A stretch of 38,438 bases of DNA from Oscillospiraceae bacterium. GTDB taxonomy: Bacteria; Bacillota; Clostridia; Oscillospirales; Oscillospiraceae. The first letter of the stretch is position 1, and the number at the start of each line of letters is the position of its first letter. A program made the position numbers and the translations under genes. The stretch covers positions 1 through 38,438 of the forward strand of contig JAGBBD010000055.1 of the NCBI GenBank assembly GCA_017938625.1, written 5' to 3'. The notes beneath the pieces are model-generated. The model did not search any database. It was not told the origin of the DNA and saw nothing but the letters and a program-made list of their open reading frames with translations. Below, in pieces: positions 25,911-34,960 of the stretch.

Positions 25911-25950
25911 AAAAAATCACCTCTGCCATGCAGAGGTGATTTTATTTTTA
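25911..25950. terminator. Bidirectional intrinsic terminator
   Basis: 14-bp stem AAAATCACCTCTGC (25913-25926) / GCAGAGGTGATTTT (25930-25943), loop CAT. Ends the DivIVA-like gene (plus) and the ftsH operon (minus). Confidence 0.9.
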
Positions 25951-27759
25951 GTGTTCCATATGGGTCTTGAAGGCTTCGGCATCCATGGTCTCGTGCTCCA
26001 GCAGATATGCTGCCACAGACTTGACCTTTTCGCCATGCTCGGACAAGATCGCCTCGCAGGTGCGGTAAGCGCTGTCGATCATGCTCTTGATCTCGTCATC
26101 GATCTGTCCGGCGGAACGCTCGGAGTAGGACTTGGATTTCTCATAATCCCTGCCGATAAAGACCTCGCCGTGGCTTCCGTAATTGACAGCACCAAGCTTA
26201 TCGCTCATGCCGTAACGGGTGACCATTTCTCTGGCAAGCTCCGTGGCACGTTCAATGTCGTTGGAAGCGCCGGTGGATATATCCTCCAAAAACAGCTGCT
26301 CCGCCACTCTGCCGCCAAGCAGGGACACGATCTGCTCAAACATCTCGTTTCTGGACAGGTAGCTCTTGTCATCCTCCGGCAGACTGATGGTCATACCGCC
26401 CGCTCCGCCTCTGGGAATGATGGTGATCTGATGCACCGGGTCATGGGTGGGCAGATGGTACATGGCAACAGCGTGACCTGCTTCATGGATGGCAGTCAGC
26501 TTTCTGGCATGCTCCGTGACTGCACGGCTGCGCTTCTCAGGCCCTGCCAACACCTTCAGCATGGCTTCTTCCAGATCCGACTGGGTCAGGAAGTTTTTCT
26601 TTTCTGCAGCAGCCAGCAGCGCCGCCTCATTGAGCAGGTTTTCCAGATCTGCACCGGTGAAGCCTGTGGTGGCTTTCGCCAGCTTGCCAAGATCCACATC
26701 CTCCGCCAAGGGCTTATCCTTGGCATGGACTTTCAAGATCTCTTCCCGCCCATGCCAGTCCGGTGCGCCCACATAGATCTGACGGTCAAACCGTCCCGGA
26801 CGCAGGAGGGCAGGATCGAGGATATCCTTACGGTTGGTGGCTGCCATGACGATGACGCCCTCGTTTTTGCCGAAGCCGTCCATTTCCACCAGAAGCTGGT
26901 TGAGGGTCTGTTCCCGTTCATCGTGACCGCCGCCGAGACCTGCGCCTCTGCGTCTGCCTACGGCATCGATCTCATCGATGAACACGATGGACGGTGCCTG
27001 CTTTTTTGCCTGCTCGAACAGATCACGGACACGGCTTGCACCGACACCCACATACATCTCCACAAAATCAGAGCCGGAGATGGACAAGAAGCCTACGCCC
27101 GCCTCCCCTGCCACGGCGCGTGCCAGCAGAGTCTTGCCCGTTCCGGGAGGGCCTACCAGCAAAATACCCTTGGGGATTCTGGCTCCCAGTCTTGTGAAGT
27201 TGGCAGGCTCACGGAGAAATTCCACCACCTGCTGCAGTTCTTCTTTTTCTTCATCGGCACCTGCCACATCGGCAAAGGTCACCTTTTTCCCGCTGTCGCC
27301 GGATTTGGCATTGGCTTTTGTAAACCGATCCATTGAGCCGGGGCCGCCGCCTGTGCGCTTGATCATAATGACGATCACCACGATCATGGCACCTGTCAGC
27401 AGCAGATATGGGAGCACCGCCGTCCAGTTGACAGCATTCTCTTCCGGCAGATAGTGGTAATCCTCCAGAACACCTGCCTCGTACTGGGCATCGATCAGCT
27501 CGTCCAGATCCTCATGAAAAAGATCCACATCACCGATCTCAGCCCGGAGGATCTCGTCACCGGAGTGGATCTGCATAGTCAGCTCGCCTTCGGCAGACAG
27601 GGTAAAGCTTTTCACATCCTCCGAACGGAAGATCTCCAGCACATCGGCATAGGACAGCGCCTGTGAGCCCATGTCACGGATCCAGCCGCTGACAGAGGTA
27701 ATGAGCATGATCACGACCACAAGATACAAGATCGTGCTCAAAGGATTTCTACGTTTCAA
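25948..27759 (-). CDS. ftsH: FtsH, ATP-dependent membrane zinc metalloprotease
   Basis: 603 residues. Two membrane segments (about 9-23 and 116-133) bracket an extracellular domain; the AAA+ module has Walker A GPPGTGKT (203-210), Walker B VFIDEIDA (259-266) and the second region of homology AATNR...RPGRFDR (306-326); the protease has HEAGH (425-429). FtsH degrades damaged membrane proteins and regulators. The start codon is TTG at 27759: AAGGAG lies 8 nt upstream and no ATG is suitably placed, so translation may be kept low. Last gene of the gdpP-rplI-dnaB-tilS-hpt-ftsH operon, 16 nt after hpt. The tilS-hpt-ftsH order is conserved in Firmicutes. Confidence 0.97.
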   Translation of the reverse strand: MKRRNPLSTILYLVVVIMLITSVSGWIRDMGSQALSYADVLEIFRSEDVKSFTLSAEGELTMQIHSGDEILRAEIGDVDLFHEDLDELIDAQYEAGVLEDYHYLPEENAVNWTAVLPYLLLTGAMIVVIVIMIKRTGGGPGSMDRFTKANAKSGDSGKKVTFADVAGADEEKEELQQVVEFLREPANFTRLGARIPKGILLVGPPGTGKTLLARAVAGEAGVGFLSISGSDFVEMYVGVGASRVRDLFEQAKKQAPSIVFIDEIDAVGRRRGAGLGGGHDEREQTLNQLLVEMDGFGKNEGVIVMAATNRKDILDPALLRPGRFDRQIYVGAPDWHGREEILKVHAKDKPLAEDVDLGKLAKATTGFTGADLENLLNEAALLAAAEKKNFLTQSDLEEAMLKVLAGPEKRSRAVTEHARKLTAIHEAGHAVAMYHLPTHDPVHQITIIPRGGAGGMTISLPEDDKSYLSRNEMFEQIVSLLGGRVAEQLFLEDISTGASNDIERATELAREMVTRYGMSDKLGAVNYGSHGEVFIGRDYEKSKSYSERSAGQIDDEIKSMIDSAYRTCEAILSEHGEKVKSVAAYLLEHETMDAEAFKTHMEH

Positions 27760-27775
27760 TGAAAGTTCTCCTTAC

Positions 27776-28333
27776 TTAATCCTGATATACGCTGGGTTTC
27801 AGCACGCCCACAAAGGGCAGGTTGCGGTAGTAGCCTGCATAGTCAAGACCATAGCCCACCACAAAGGCATCGGGGACAACGAAGCCGGAATAGGCAGCCG
27901 CCACATTCTCCACTCTTCCCGCAGGCTTGTCCAGCAGGGTGCAGATCTTCACAGAAGCCGGACGTCTTGCCTCAAACATCTGCACAACGCCGCGCAGAGT
28001 GCGTCCGGAATCGAGAATGTCCTCCAGAATCAGCACATCCTTACCCTCAATGTCAATGTCGATATCCTTACGGATGATCAGCTTACCGCTGGAGACTGTG
28101 CCTGCGCCGTAGGAGCTGACGCTCATAAAGTCCTGCTGCAGCTGCAGATCTATGGCCTGTGCCATGGCAGCATAGAAGGGCACCACGCCCTTGAGGATGC
28201 CGATCAGAACCAGCTCCTTGCCTCTGTAATCTTCCGTGATCTGCGCACCCAGCTCCTTGATCCTTGCAGAGATCTGTTCTTCGGTGAGCAGGATCTCCTG
28301 AATGTCACTCATCATATCCAGCTTGTTGATCAT
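27776..28333 (-). CDS. hpt: Hypoxanthine phosphoribosyltransferase
   Basis: 185 residues. The PRPP-binding motif LILEDILDSGRTL is at 101-113, the LKGV loop at 47-50, and a C-terminal VVGYGLDYAGYYRNLP segment contacts the purine. The enzyme salvages hypoxanthine or guanine to IMP/GMP in the cytoplasm. Its ATG overlaps the tilS stop (ATGA), indicating translational coupling. The neighbours tilS and ftsH match the common Firmicute arrangement. Length is normal for the family. Confidence 0.95.
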   Translation of the reverse strand: MINKLDMMSDIQEILLTEEQISARIKELGAQITEDYRGKELVLIGILKGVVPFYAAMAQAIDLQLQQDFMSVSSYGAGTVSSGKLIIRKDIDIDIEGKDVLILEDILDSGRTLRGVVQMFEARRPASVKICTLLDKPAGRVENVAAAYSGFVVPDAFVVGYGLDYAGYYRNLPFVGVLKPSVYQD

Positions 28334-29553
28334 GGTTTTCTCTCCTCTGTTTTGATCTGCGCCGTGCCCACAAAAAGATCTGCCACTGCTACGATCTCTC
28401 CACGGCAGACCACAATGGGCAAATTTGCCCTTTTTTCTGCAGGGATCTTTTTGTCGACCAATAGTTTTTTTACGGTTTTGGTGCCTCCGGGCAGGTGTAC
28501 TGTGTCCGAAGGCTGCCTGCTGCGGATCAAAAGAGGTGCGCCGCCGCAGGCGAAAGCTTCCCAGCTGATCTTCCAGTCACCCCACAGAACGCTGCCTGCA
28601 CAGGAGGTATCCGCCGTAACAGGTGCAGGGGGCGCACCGGGAAGGTCTTTTCCAAAATATACGATCTCATACTCTCTGACCACCCGCATACACGGCAGCT
28701 GCACCTGTTTGGTACCGTCGGTGTCCAAAATAAGCTCACACACCGCCTGCACATGGGAAGCCGAGGGATTTTCCGTTTCATTCAGCAGTCTGCGCACCGC
28801 GCGGCTGCACAGGGGCGACGCGGAAAGCACACGGCAGTCATAGCCGTCCTTTACCCTTGCCTGCTGCAAAAGCTCCTCCGCATACCGGCTCAGAAGCGCT
28901 TCATCTTCCTGCAGCAGCGCCGTCATGCGGCTGACTGTTTTTGTAAGGGCAGGATTCTCCTGCTTTAAAAGCGGCACCACATGGTGGCGCAGACGATTGC
29001 GCAGGGCATCGTCCTCTTCATTGGTCTCGTCGGTACAGAAGGAAAGCCCCTGCGTCTGCAGGTACTGCTCGATCTGCTCTTTTGTCGCGCCCAGCAGGGG
29101 TCTGACGATACGCCCTGTCTGCCGCGTCATGCCGCCCAGTCCCTTCAGTCCTGTGCCGCGCAGCAGATTGATGAGCACCGTTTCCACCTGGTCATCTGCA
29201 TGGTGCGCCACAGCGATCAGCCCTTCCTGCCGAAGAAGGAATTCATAACGCAGCGCTCTTGCGCCCTCTTCCACGCTCATGCCGTGAGCCTTGGCATATG
29301 CCAAGGCATCGCCCTTTTCCACGGTCAATGGAATCTGCAGCCGGGCACACAGATCGCGGACAAATGCCTCGTCCCGGTCGGCAGTCTGCCTTAAGCCGTG
29401 GTGAAAATGGGCAGCAGACAGGCGAAGCTGCCACAGATCTTTCACAGACCACAGTCCGTGGAGCAGCGCAACGGAATCGCCGCCGCCGGACAGAGCACAG
29501 ACCACTTGCCTGCCCTGCAGCAGCTGTCGGCAGCGCAGCAGCTCAGCTTTCAC
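28330..29553 (-). CDS. tilS: tRNA(Ile)-lysidine synthetase
   Basis: 407 residues from GTG at 29553, chosen because GGGAG lies 10 nt upstream; a TTG at 29577 would add eight residues. The ATP-pyrophosphatase loop SGGGDS is at 22-27, followed by HFHHGLR, YEFLL and AHHADDQVET typical of TilS. The enzyme adds lysine to C34 of tRNA-Ile(CAU) so that it reads AUA. The C-terminal substrate-binding part is present (PSDTVHLPGGTKTVKKLLVDKKIP). It overlaps the end of dnaB and the start of hpt, so the three are co-translated. Confidence 0.95.
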   Translation of the reverse strand: MKAELLRCRQLLQGRQVVCALSGGGDSVALLHGLWSVKDLWQLRLSAAHFHHGLRQTADRDEAFVRDLCARLQIPLTVEKGDALAYAKAHGMSVEEGARALRYEFLLRQEGLIAVAHHADDQVETVLINLLRGTGLKGLGGMTRQTGRIVRPLLGATKEQIEQYLQTQGLSFCTDETNEEDDALRNRLRHHVVPLLKQENPALTKTVSRMTALLQEDEALLSRYAEELLQQARVKDGYDCRVLSASPLCSRAVRRLLNETENPSASHVQAVCELILDTDGTKQVQLPCMRVVREYEIVYFGKDLPGAPPAPVTADTSCAGSVLWGDWKISWEAFACGGAPLLIRSRQPSDTVHLPGGTKTVKKLLVDKKIPAEKRANLPIVVCRGEIVAVADLFVGTAQIKTEERKP

Positions 29554-30889
29554 TGTGCCGCCACTCCCGGTCTGCAAAGGTGGTAAACTGCGGCAGCCAC
29601 TGCACCTTGACGGTGCCCACTTCGCCGTGACGGTTTTTCGCCACGATCAGCTCCGCAATGTTCTTTTCTTCTGTATCGGGATTGTAGTAATCCTCACGGT
29701 AGATAAACATGACCTCGTCCGCGTCCTGCTCGATAGAGCCGGATTCACGCAGATCCGACATCATGGGGCGTTTGTTGTCGCCGCGCTTTTCGCTGGAACG
29801 GGACAGCTGACTCAGACAAATGACCGGCACATTGAGTTCCTTTGCCATGATCTTCAGCGCACGGGAAATGTCGCTGACTACCTTAACGCGGTTGTCGCCG
29901 CCGGTAGGGCCGTCGCCGCCTGCGGAGGTCATCAGCTGCAGATAGTCGATGACGATCAGACCGAGATTATCCAGTCTGCGGCACTTGGCATTCATCTCCG
30001 CCACGGTGATGGAGGGATTGTCATCCACGCGGATATCCGTCTGGCTCAATGCAGAAGAGGCAATGCCGATCTTCATCCATTCCTCCTCGGACAGCTTGCC
30101 TGTGGTCAGCTTCTGGTTATCCACAAAGCTTTCATTGGCAAGCAGACGCATGGCAAGCTGCTCCTTGGACATTTCCAAAGAGAAGATGGCAACGGTCTTG
30201 CCGCTTTTCTTCGCCACATTCAGCGCGATGTTCAGAGCAAGAGAGGTCTTGCCCATGGCAGGACGGGCTGCCAGGATCATCAGGTCGGATTTGTTCAGAC
30301 CGTTGATCTTGCTGTCCAGATCCTTCAAGCCTGTGGAAAGTCCGGGGAACGCTTGATCCAAAGTACTCAGCTCGTCCAGACGCTCAAACACGCCCACCAG
30401 CACTGTGCCGATGTGTTCCAGAGACTCGCTGCTCATGCCGTTTCGCAGGGCGTAGATCTTCTTTTCCGCCGACTCCATGATCTCGCTTGCAGTACCGGCA
30501 CCTTCCATAACATTGGCATGGATATCTCCTGCCGCCACAGCCAGATTGCGCATGAGCGCCTTATCCCGGACGATGGCAGCATACTGCGCCACGTTGGCGG
30601 CAGTTGGCGTGATCTCCATGAGCTGCATCAGATACGATGCCGTTTTTTCATCCCCGACACCGCGCTGCTTCAGCTTCTCCAGCACAGTCACCGGGTCGAT
30701 GGTCTCGGAGAAGTTGAACATGGTATAGATGCTCTCGTAGATATCCTTATTCTGTTGTAAGAAAAAGTCTTCGGGCTTGAGCAGACCAATGACCTCCGCC
30801 ACACAGCGGCTGTCGATCAGCATGGCGCCCAGCACAGCCTGCTCCGCCTCCAGAGAGTGGGGCAGCTGACGGGAAAGCAGTTCTTCCAT
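29543..30889 (-). CDS. dnaB: Replicative DNA helicase DnaB
   Basis: 448 residues. The N-terminal DnaB domain (PHSLEAEQAVLGAMLID) is followed by a linker and a RecA-like core with Walker A ARPAMGKTS (208-216) and LIVIDYLQLM as Walker B; the C-terminal LSRSSEKRGDNKRPMMSDLRESGSIEQDAD region is classic. Unwinds DNA at the replication fork as a hexamer. GGGAG precedes the ATG. It lies 18 nt after rplI, in the gdpP-rplI-dnaB order usual in Firmicutes. No intein is present. Confidence 0.98.
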   Translation of the reverse strand: MEELLSRQLPHSLEAEQAVLGAMLIDSRCVAEVIGLLKPEDFFLQQNKDIYESIYTMFNFSETIDPVTVLEKLKQRGVGDEKTASYLMQLMEITPTAANVAQYAAIVRDKALMRNLAVAAGDIHANVMEGAGTASEIMESAEKKIYALRNGMSSESLEHIGTVLVGVFERLDELSTLDQAFPGLSTGLKDLDSKINGLNKSDLMILAARPAMGKTSLALNIALNVAKKSGKTVAIFSLEMSKEQLAMRLLANESFVDNQKLTTGKLSEEEWMKIGIASSALSQTDIRVDDNPSITVAEMNAKCRRLDNLGLIVIDYLQLMTSAGGDGPTGGDNRVKVVSDISRALKIMAKELNVPVICLSQLSRSSEKRGDNKRPMMSDLRESGSIEQDADEVMFIYREDYYNPDTEEKNIAELIVAKNRHGEVGTVKVQWLPQFTTFADREWRHSES

Positions 30890-30907
30890 GGCGATCTCCC
30901 TTGTATG

Positions 30908-31354
30908 TTACGCTTCCTTGATCTGCACCTTCAGCTCTGCCACGACCTCGTAGCCCAGCTTGCAGCGGACGGTGTATTCGCCCGTCATCTTGATGGGATC
31001 ATCCAGCACGATCTTGCGCTTATCCAGCTTGATCTTGTGGTTCTTTTCCAGAGCGTCTGCGATCTCGGCATTGGTCACGGAGCCGAAGAGTCTGCCTGCG
31101 CCGCCGCCCTTGGCAGTGACCACAAGGGTCATTTCCTTCAGAACCTTGCTCAGAGCCAGCGCTTCCTCGCGCTCCTTCTGACGCTTTTCCTGCAGCGCCT
31201 TATCGTTCATCTTCATGGTGTTCACATTGTCGGCAGTTGCCTCCTGCGCCAGCTTCTTGGGCAGCAGGAAATTTCTTGCATAACCGTCGGACACATCGAT
31301 CAGCTGGCCCTTTTTGCCCTGACCCTTCACGTCCTGCAGCAGAATAACTTTCAT
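30908..31354 (-). CDS. rplI: 50S ribosomal protein bL9
   Basis: 148 residues. The N-terminal RNA-binding domain begins MKVILLQDVKGQGKKGQLIDVSDGYARNFL in form typical of bL9 and includes NFLLPKKLA; a long charged helix follows and then the C-terminal domain LFGSVTNAEIADAL. It binds 23S rRNA at the base of the L1 stalk. It lies 24 nt after gdpP in the same operon. Length matches the family. Confidence 0.98.
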   Translation of the reverse strand: MKVILLQDVKGQGKKGQLIDVSDGYARNFLLPKKLAQEATADNVNTMKMNDKALQEKRQKEREEALALSKVLKEMTLVVTAKGGGAGRLFGSVTNAEIADALEKNHKIKLDKRKIVLDDPIKMTGEYTVRCKLGYEVVAELKVQIKEA

Positions 31355-31378
31355 ATCTATTGCTCCTTTCGGGATTTA

Positions 31379-33358
31379 TCAGCGTTCAAAGAATTTATCG
31401 ATACTTGCCACCAGCTCTTCCAGCACGGTGCGCATATCCTTGCCGGCGATCTGCGCGCCGGCGATGGCTGCGTTGCCGCCGCCGCCAAGGGCTTCCAGAA
31501 TCACCTGCACATTGGTCTCACCGATGGAACGGGCGGAAACGATGATCCTGTCATCATCCGGGAACAGGACGAAGGATGCCGTCACGCCCTTGACGTTGAG
31601 CAGTTCATCCGCTGCCGCTGCCGCCATGGGACGGGGCACCGTATAATCCAGCGGTGCAACGGCGATCTCATTGCGATACAGCCGTGCCTTCTGGATGATC
31701 TGATAGCGCGCCACCGTATCGGTCAGATCGCTCTGCAGCAGCTTTTTCACGTCCACCGTGTCTGCACCCGCTCTGCGCAGGAAGGCTGCTGCCTCAAAGG
31801 TACGTGCGCCGGTGCGCACAGAGAAGTTTTTCGTATCCAGCACGATGCCGGACAGCAATGCCCGTGCCTCGATGGGACGGATATCCTTGGTATCAACGGC
31901 ATACTGCAGAAGCTCTGCCACCAGTTCCGAAGCAGAAGAGGCAAAGGGCTCGTGGAAGTTGAGCACCACGCGCTCGATGTAGTCTGCCGCTCTGCGGTGA
32001 TGGTCGATGACCACCACACGGTTGATGCTCTCCAGCAGCGCCTGGTTTTCCACCTGTGTGGGGCGGTTGGTATCCACCACGATCAACAGGGTCTTGCTGT
32101 CTGCGGCAAGAAGAGCGTCTTCTCCGGAAATAAAAAGATCACCGTAGTCACCGTGCTCATCCAGCGCCTGCAGCAAAGAGGCGGCTGCCGTGTTTTCCCG
32201 ATCCATGACCACGCGCACCGTCTTCTGGCACTTGCGGCAGATGGTCACAAGACCCATGGCAGCACCCAACGCATCCAGATCCGCCATTTTGTGGCCCATA
32301 ATAAGGATCAGACCGGATTCATTGATCAGCTGTGTCAGAGAGCCTGCGATCACACGGGCTTTGACCTTGGTGCGGCGCTCCGTTTCCTTGGTGCGTCCGC
32401 CGAAGAAATTGAAGTTGTAGCGATCCTTGATGACCACTTGGTCGCCGCCGCGTGACAGCGCCATCTCAATGGACAGGGCGGCAAAGGAGAAGTTTTCCTG
32501 ATAGCTCTCGCCGTCCTTGCCGATGCCCAAGGACACGGTGGCTGCAACACCCGAGGGGTTTAAGACCGTGCGGATCTCGTCAAGGATGGAGAATTTGTCC
32601 TCCTGCAGCTTGGGCAGATCCTTGGCTTCAAAGATCAGCAGGTAGCGATTGCGCTCATACTTTCTCAGAAGACCGCCCAGATCTCTGCACCATGCACCGA
32701 TCTTTTCATTGATCTGGGCATCCAGACTGGAGATGGTGCCGTCCGGCAGATTGTTGGTCAGCTCGTCATAGTTGTCCACCAGGATCATGGACACGATGGG
32801 ACGGCTGCGGTAATACTCATCCTTGGTGTTGAACAGCTCTGTCGTATCGGACAGATACAGATTTGCCAGAAGCAGAGACGCCTCGGCATCCTCCGAGCGC
32901 ACGAGAGAGCCGTAAATGCGGTAGCGGTGCTGCCCAATTCTGGCTTCCTGCGGGCACTCCGTGCTGCCTTCTGTAAGCCAGCGGGTGTTAAAATGGGGAA
33001 TGATGCTGTCGATCTTCCAGTATTCGCGGTTGCCGCGGACACCGACTGCCTCGCAAAATTCCTCATTTGCCCAGACGATCTCGCCATCGGTCATTCTGAT
33101 GGTGGCGGTGGGAAAGGGAGAAAGCCCCTTTGCCTCCGGTGCCATGGTGGCAGCCGTATGCTGCAGATAACTCAGCAGCGCCTTTTTCCGCCGCAAGCGC
33201 ATGATATTGTTGTAGATGAACAGCACCACCAGCAGCGCCGCACCTACAGCACCTGCCAGAAAGCTTCTGCGCCAGAAGCACACACCGGTCACCACAGCCA
33301 TGGCGAGAAAATACACCCACATGCCCGGCTCCAGCATCCTTGTCAGCTTTTTGTTCAT
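31379..33358 (-). CDS. gdpP: Cyclic-di-AMP phosphodiesterase, GdpP-type DHH protein
   Basis: 659 residues from ATG at 33358 (MNKKLTRM); the ATG at 33373 lies within the Shine-Dalgarno GGAGGTGAT and is rejected. Two membrane segments (about 13-28 and 34-50), a PAS-like domain (about 80-170), a degenerate GGDEF domain (about 176-320), then the DHH catalytic part with GHKMADLDA (355-363) and DHH (452-454), and a C-terminal DHHA1 domain with GGGGNAAIAG. Such proteins hydrolyse c-di-AMP, controlling osmotic balance and cell wall homeostasis. First gene of the six-gene operon ending with ftsH, with its own promoter. Confidence 0.95.
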   Translation of the reverse strand: MNKKLTRMLEPGMWVYFLAMAVVTGVCFWRRSFLAGAVGAALLVVLFIYNNIMRLRRKKALLSYLQHTAATMAPEAKGLSPFPTATIRMTDGEIVWANEEFCEAVGVRGNREYWKIDSIIPHFNTRWLTEGSTECPQEARIGQHRYRIYGSLVRSEDAEASLLLANLYLSDTTELFNTKDEYYRSRPIVSMILVDNYDELTNNLPDGTISSLDAQINEKIGAWCRDLGGLLRKYERNRYLLIFEAKDLPKLQEDKFSILDEIRTVLNPSGVAATVSLGIGKDGESYQENFSFAALSIEMALSRGGDQVVIKDRYNFNFFGGRTKETERRTKVKARVIAGSLTQLINESGLILIMGHKMADLDALGAAMGLVTICRKCQKTVRVVMDRENTAAASLLQALDEHGDYGDLFISGEDALLAADSKTLLIVVDTNRPTQVENQALLESINRVVVIDHHRRAADYIERVVLNFHEPFASSASELVAELLQYAVDTKDIRPIEARALLSGIVLDTKNFSVRTGARTFEAAAFLRRAGADTVDVKKLLQSDLTDTVARYQIIQKARLYRNEIAVAPLDYTVPRPMAAAAADELLNVKGVTASFVLFPDDDRIIVSARSIGETNVQVILEALGGGGNAAIAGAQIAGKDMRTVLEELVASIDKFFER

Positions 33359-33400
33359 CCATATCACCTCCAACGGGACATAATAAGGCTATGATAGGTT

Positions 33401-33429
33401 ATTATAGCAAATAAAACCATGTTTTACAA
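33401..33429 (-). promoter_or_regulatory. Promoter of the gdpP-rplI-dnaB-tilS-hpt-ftsH operon
   Basis: On the minus strand: -35 TTGTAA (33429-33424), 17-bp spacer, extended -10 TGC TATAAT (33406-33401). Confidence 0.65.
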
Positions 33430-33430
33430 T

Positions 33431-33462
33431 AAAAAAAGCAGCTCTGACGAGCTGCTTTTTAT
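33431..33462 (-). terminator. Intrinsic terminator of the NfeD/SPFH operon
   Basis: AAAAAGCAGCTC / GAGCTGCTTTTT stem with loop TGAC (33433-33460), followed on the minus strand by a T-run. It lies right upstream of the gdpP promoter. Confidence 0.9.
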
Positions 33463-33468
33463 GTTCTT

Positions 33469-34362
33469 TTAATCCTTGGCAAATTCCTTGATGGAAGTGG
33501 CAAGACCGGCAAGGCCCTGCAGCTCGGAGGGGATGATGATCTTGGTCGCCTGACCGTCTGCCACCTTCTGCATGGTCTCCAGCGCTTTCAGCTTGATGAC
33601 CTGATCGTTGGGGCATGCCTCATTGAGCAGACGCATGGAGTCTGCCAGCGCCTTCTGCACGGCAAGGATGGCTTCCGCCTCGCCCTGTGCGCGCAAGATA
33701 GCAGACTGCTTCTCCGCGTCGGCGCGGAGGATGGCACTTTCCTTTTCGCCCTCTGCCACAAGGATGGCAGACCGCTTGGTGCCTTCTGCCTGCAGGATCG
33801 CCTGACGGCGGTCACGCTCTGCCTTCATCTGCTTTTCCATGGAGCTCTGGATATCGGCAGGCGGCAGGATGTTCTTCAGTTCCACACGGTTGACCTTGAT
33901 GCCCCAGGGATCTGTGACTTCGTCCAGAATGGCGCGCATCTTGGTGTTGATCACATCACGGCTGGTCAGAGTCTGATCCAGCTCCAGATCGCCGATGATA
34001 TTTCTCAAGGTGGTGGCGGTCAGAGTCTCCATTGCGACCATGGGGTACTCCACACCGTAGGTGTACAGCTTGGGGTCAGTGATCTGGAAATAGACCACCG
34101 TGTCGATCTGCATAGTGACGTTATCCTTGGTGATCACAGGCTGAGGCGGATAGTCCAGCACCTGTTCTTTCAGGCTGACCTTCTTGACCACCTTCTCCAG
34201 GAAGGGGATCTTCAGATGGATGCCAACGCCCCAGACATCGGAAAACGCACCCAGACGCTCAATGACATATGCCTTGGACTGCTGCACCACATGGATATTG
34301 CGGACGATCAGCACCAAAGCCAGAATGACAACGATAATACCAACAATGATTGCAGGGGTCAT
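33469..34362 (-). CDS. SPFH/stomatin-family membrane protein
   Basis: 297 residues from ATG at 34362, with AGGAG 8 nt upstream; an upstream start at 34404 would run over that site. One N-terminal membrane helix (about 3-22) is followed by the SPFH/band-7 domain (VVQQSKAYVIERLGAF, LDYPPQPVITKDNV, NRVELKNILPP) and a long Ala/Glu-rich coiled coil with repeated (S/Q)AIL units (about 195-245). Such proteins oligomerise on membranes and form microdomains, often with an NfeD partner. The NfeD-like gene is directly upstream, 25 nt away. Confidence 0.93.
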   Translation of the reverse strand: MTPAIIVGIIVVILALVLIVRNIHVVQQSKAYVIERLGAFSDVWGVGIHLKIPFLEKVVKKVSLKEQVLDYPPQPVITKDNVTMQIDTVVYFQITDPKLYTYGVEYPMVAMETLTATTLRNIIGDLELDQTLTSRDVINTKMRAILDEVTDPWGIKVNRVELKNILPPADIQSSMEKQMKAERDRRQAILQAEGTKRSAILVAEGEKESAILRADAEKQSAILRAQGEAEAILAVQKALADSMRLLNEACPNDQVIKLKALETMQKVADGQATKIIIPSELQGLAGLATSIKEFAKD

Positions 34363-34387
34363 ACGATTTTCTCCTTTCCTCTCACCG

Positions 34388-34837
34388 TTATTCCACGGCG
34401 GCACAGGCGGGCTCTACAAAAAGCTTCACGCCTTCCACTTTCATGACCTTCACCACAGTGCCTGCTTCCAGCACGCTGCCGTTGGCGCTTCGGGCAGTCC
34501 ATTCCCTGCCCTCCAGCTTTAAAGCGCCTGTGGCGCGGAGATTATCCACAGTCTCTGTGATGATGGCTTCCTTTCCCAGTACGCTCTGGATATTGGTGGC
34601 AGTCTTGTCTGCAGAAACAAACCGCTTCACAAAAGGCCGCAGACATGCCAGCAAAACTGCGGACACGACCAAAAACACCACGATCTGCACCGTGACATTT
34701 GCGCCCAGCAGCTGGGCTGCCAGCGCCGCAAGTGCGCCTCCCATAAACCAGACGGATACCACGCTGACCGTTGCCGCCTCCACGATGCCGAACACCACAA
34801 GGGCAGCCAGCCAGGCGATCCAGCCGAGATTCTGCAT
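34388..34837 (-). CDS. NfeD-like membrane protein
   Basis: 149 residues from ATG at 34837, which has AGGAG 8 nt upstream; ATGs at 34843 and 34879 are less well placed, and 34879 lies before the likely -10 TATAAT (34873-34868). Three or four membrane helices (about 5-75) are followed by an OB-fold domain with VLGKEAIITETVDNLRATGALKLEGREWTA in part, ending in VVKVMKVEGVKLFVEP. NfeD proteins act as partners of SPFH proteins, as the neighbour here. Short form without the serine protease domain. Confidence 0.9.
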   Translation of the reverse strand: MQNLGWIAWLAALVVFGIVEAATVSVVSVWFMGGALAALAAQLLGANVTVQIVVFLVVSAVLLACLRPFVKRFVSADKTATNIQSVLGKEAIITETVDNLRATGALKLEGREWTARSANGSVLEAGTVVKVMKVEGVKLFVEPACAAVE

Positions 34838-34904
34838 ATCCATCGCTCCTTTCTTGAAAGATACCTCATTATAGCGCATTTTTCAGCGCCGTATATGACT
34901 ATTT

Positions 34905-34946
34905 TGTGAACATCCACAAAAAATTTTGTGGAAAACTTGTGGACAG
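34905..34946. other. Cluster of DnaA-box-like sequences and a 9-bp inverted repeat
   Basis: TGTGGAAAA (34927-34935) differs by one base from the reverse complement of the DnaA box TTATCCACA; ACATCCACA (34910-34918) and TGTGGACAG (34938-34946) differ by two. TCCACAAAA / TTTTGTGGA (34913-34921, 34924-34932) form an inverted repeat. The stretch lies between the racemase-like gene and the nfeD-like gene. No T-run follows, so a terminator is unlikely. Confidence 0.35.
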
Positions 34947-34960
34947 CTGTTAAAAACCAC

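Noticed and set aside
25139-25912. Minus-strand frame opposite the DivIVA-like gene
   Set aside because: Its end is again antisense tRNA sequence (ARHDSNVRPTESESVTLSS), and the plus strand has a promoter, Shine-Dalgarno site and coiled-coil product.
30857-32455. Plus-strand frame of 532 codons opposite rplI and gdpP
   Set aside because: It crosses two well-recognised minus-strand genes and their Shine-Dalgarno site, and has no recognisable domain.
34913-34932. Inverted repeat read as a terminator of the racemase-like gene
   Set aside because: No T-run follows on the minus strand and the stem is A/T-rich apart from its tips; near matches to DnaA boxes explain it as well.
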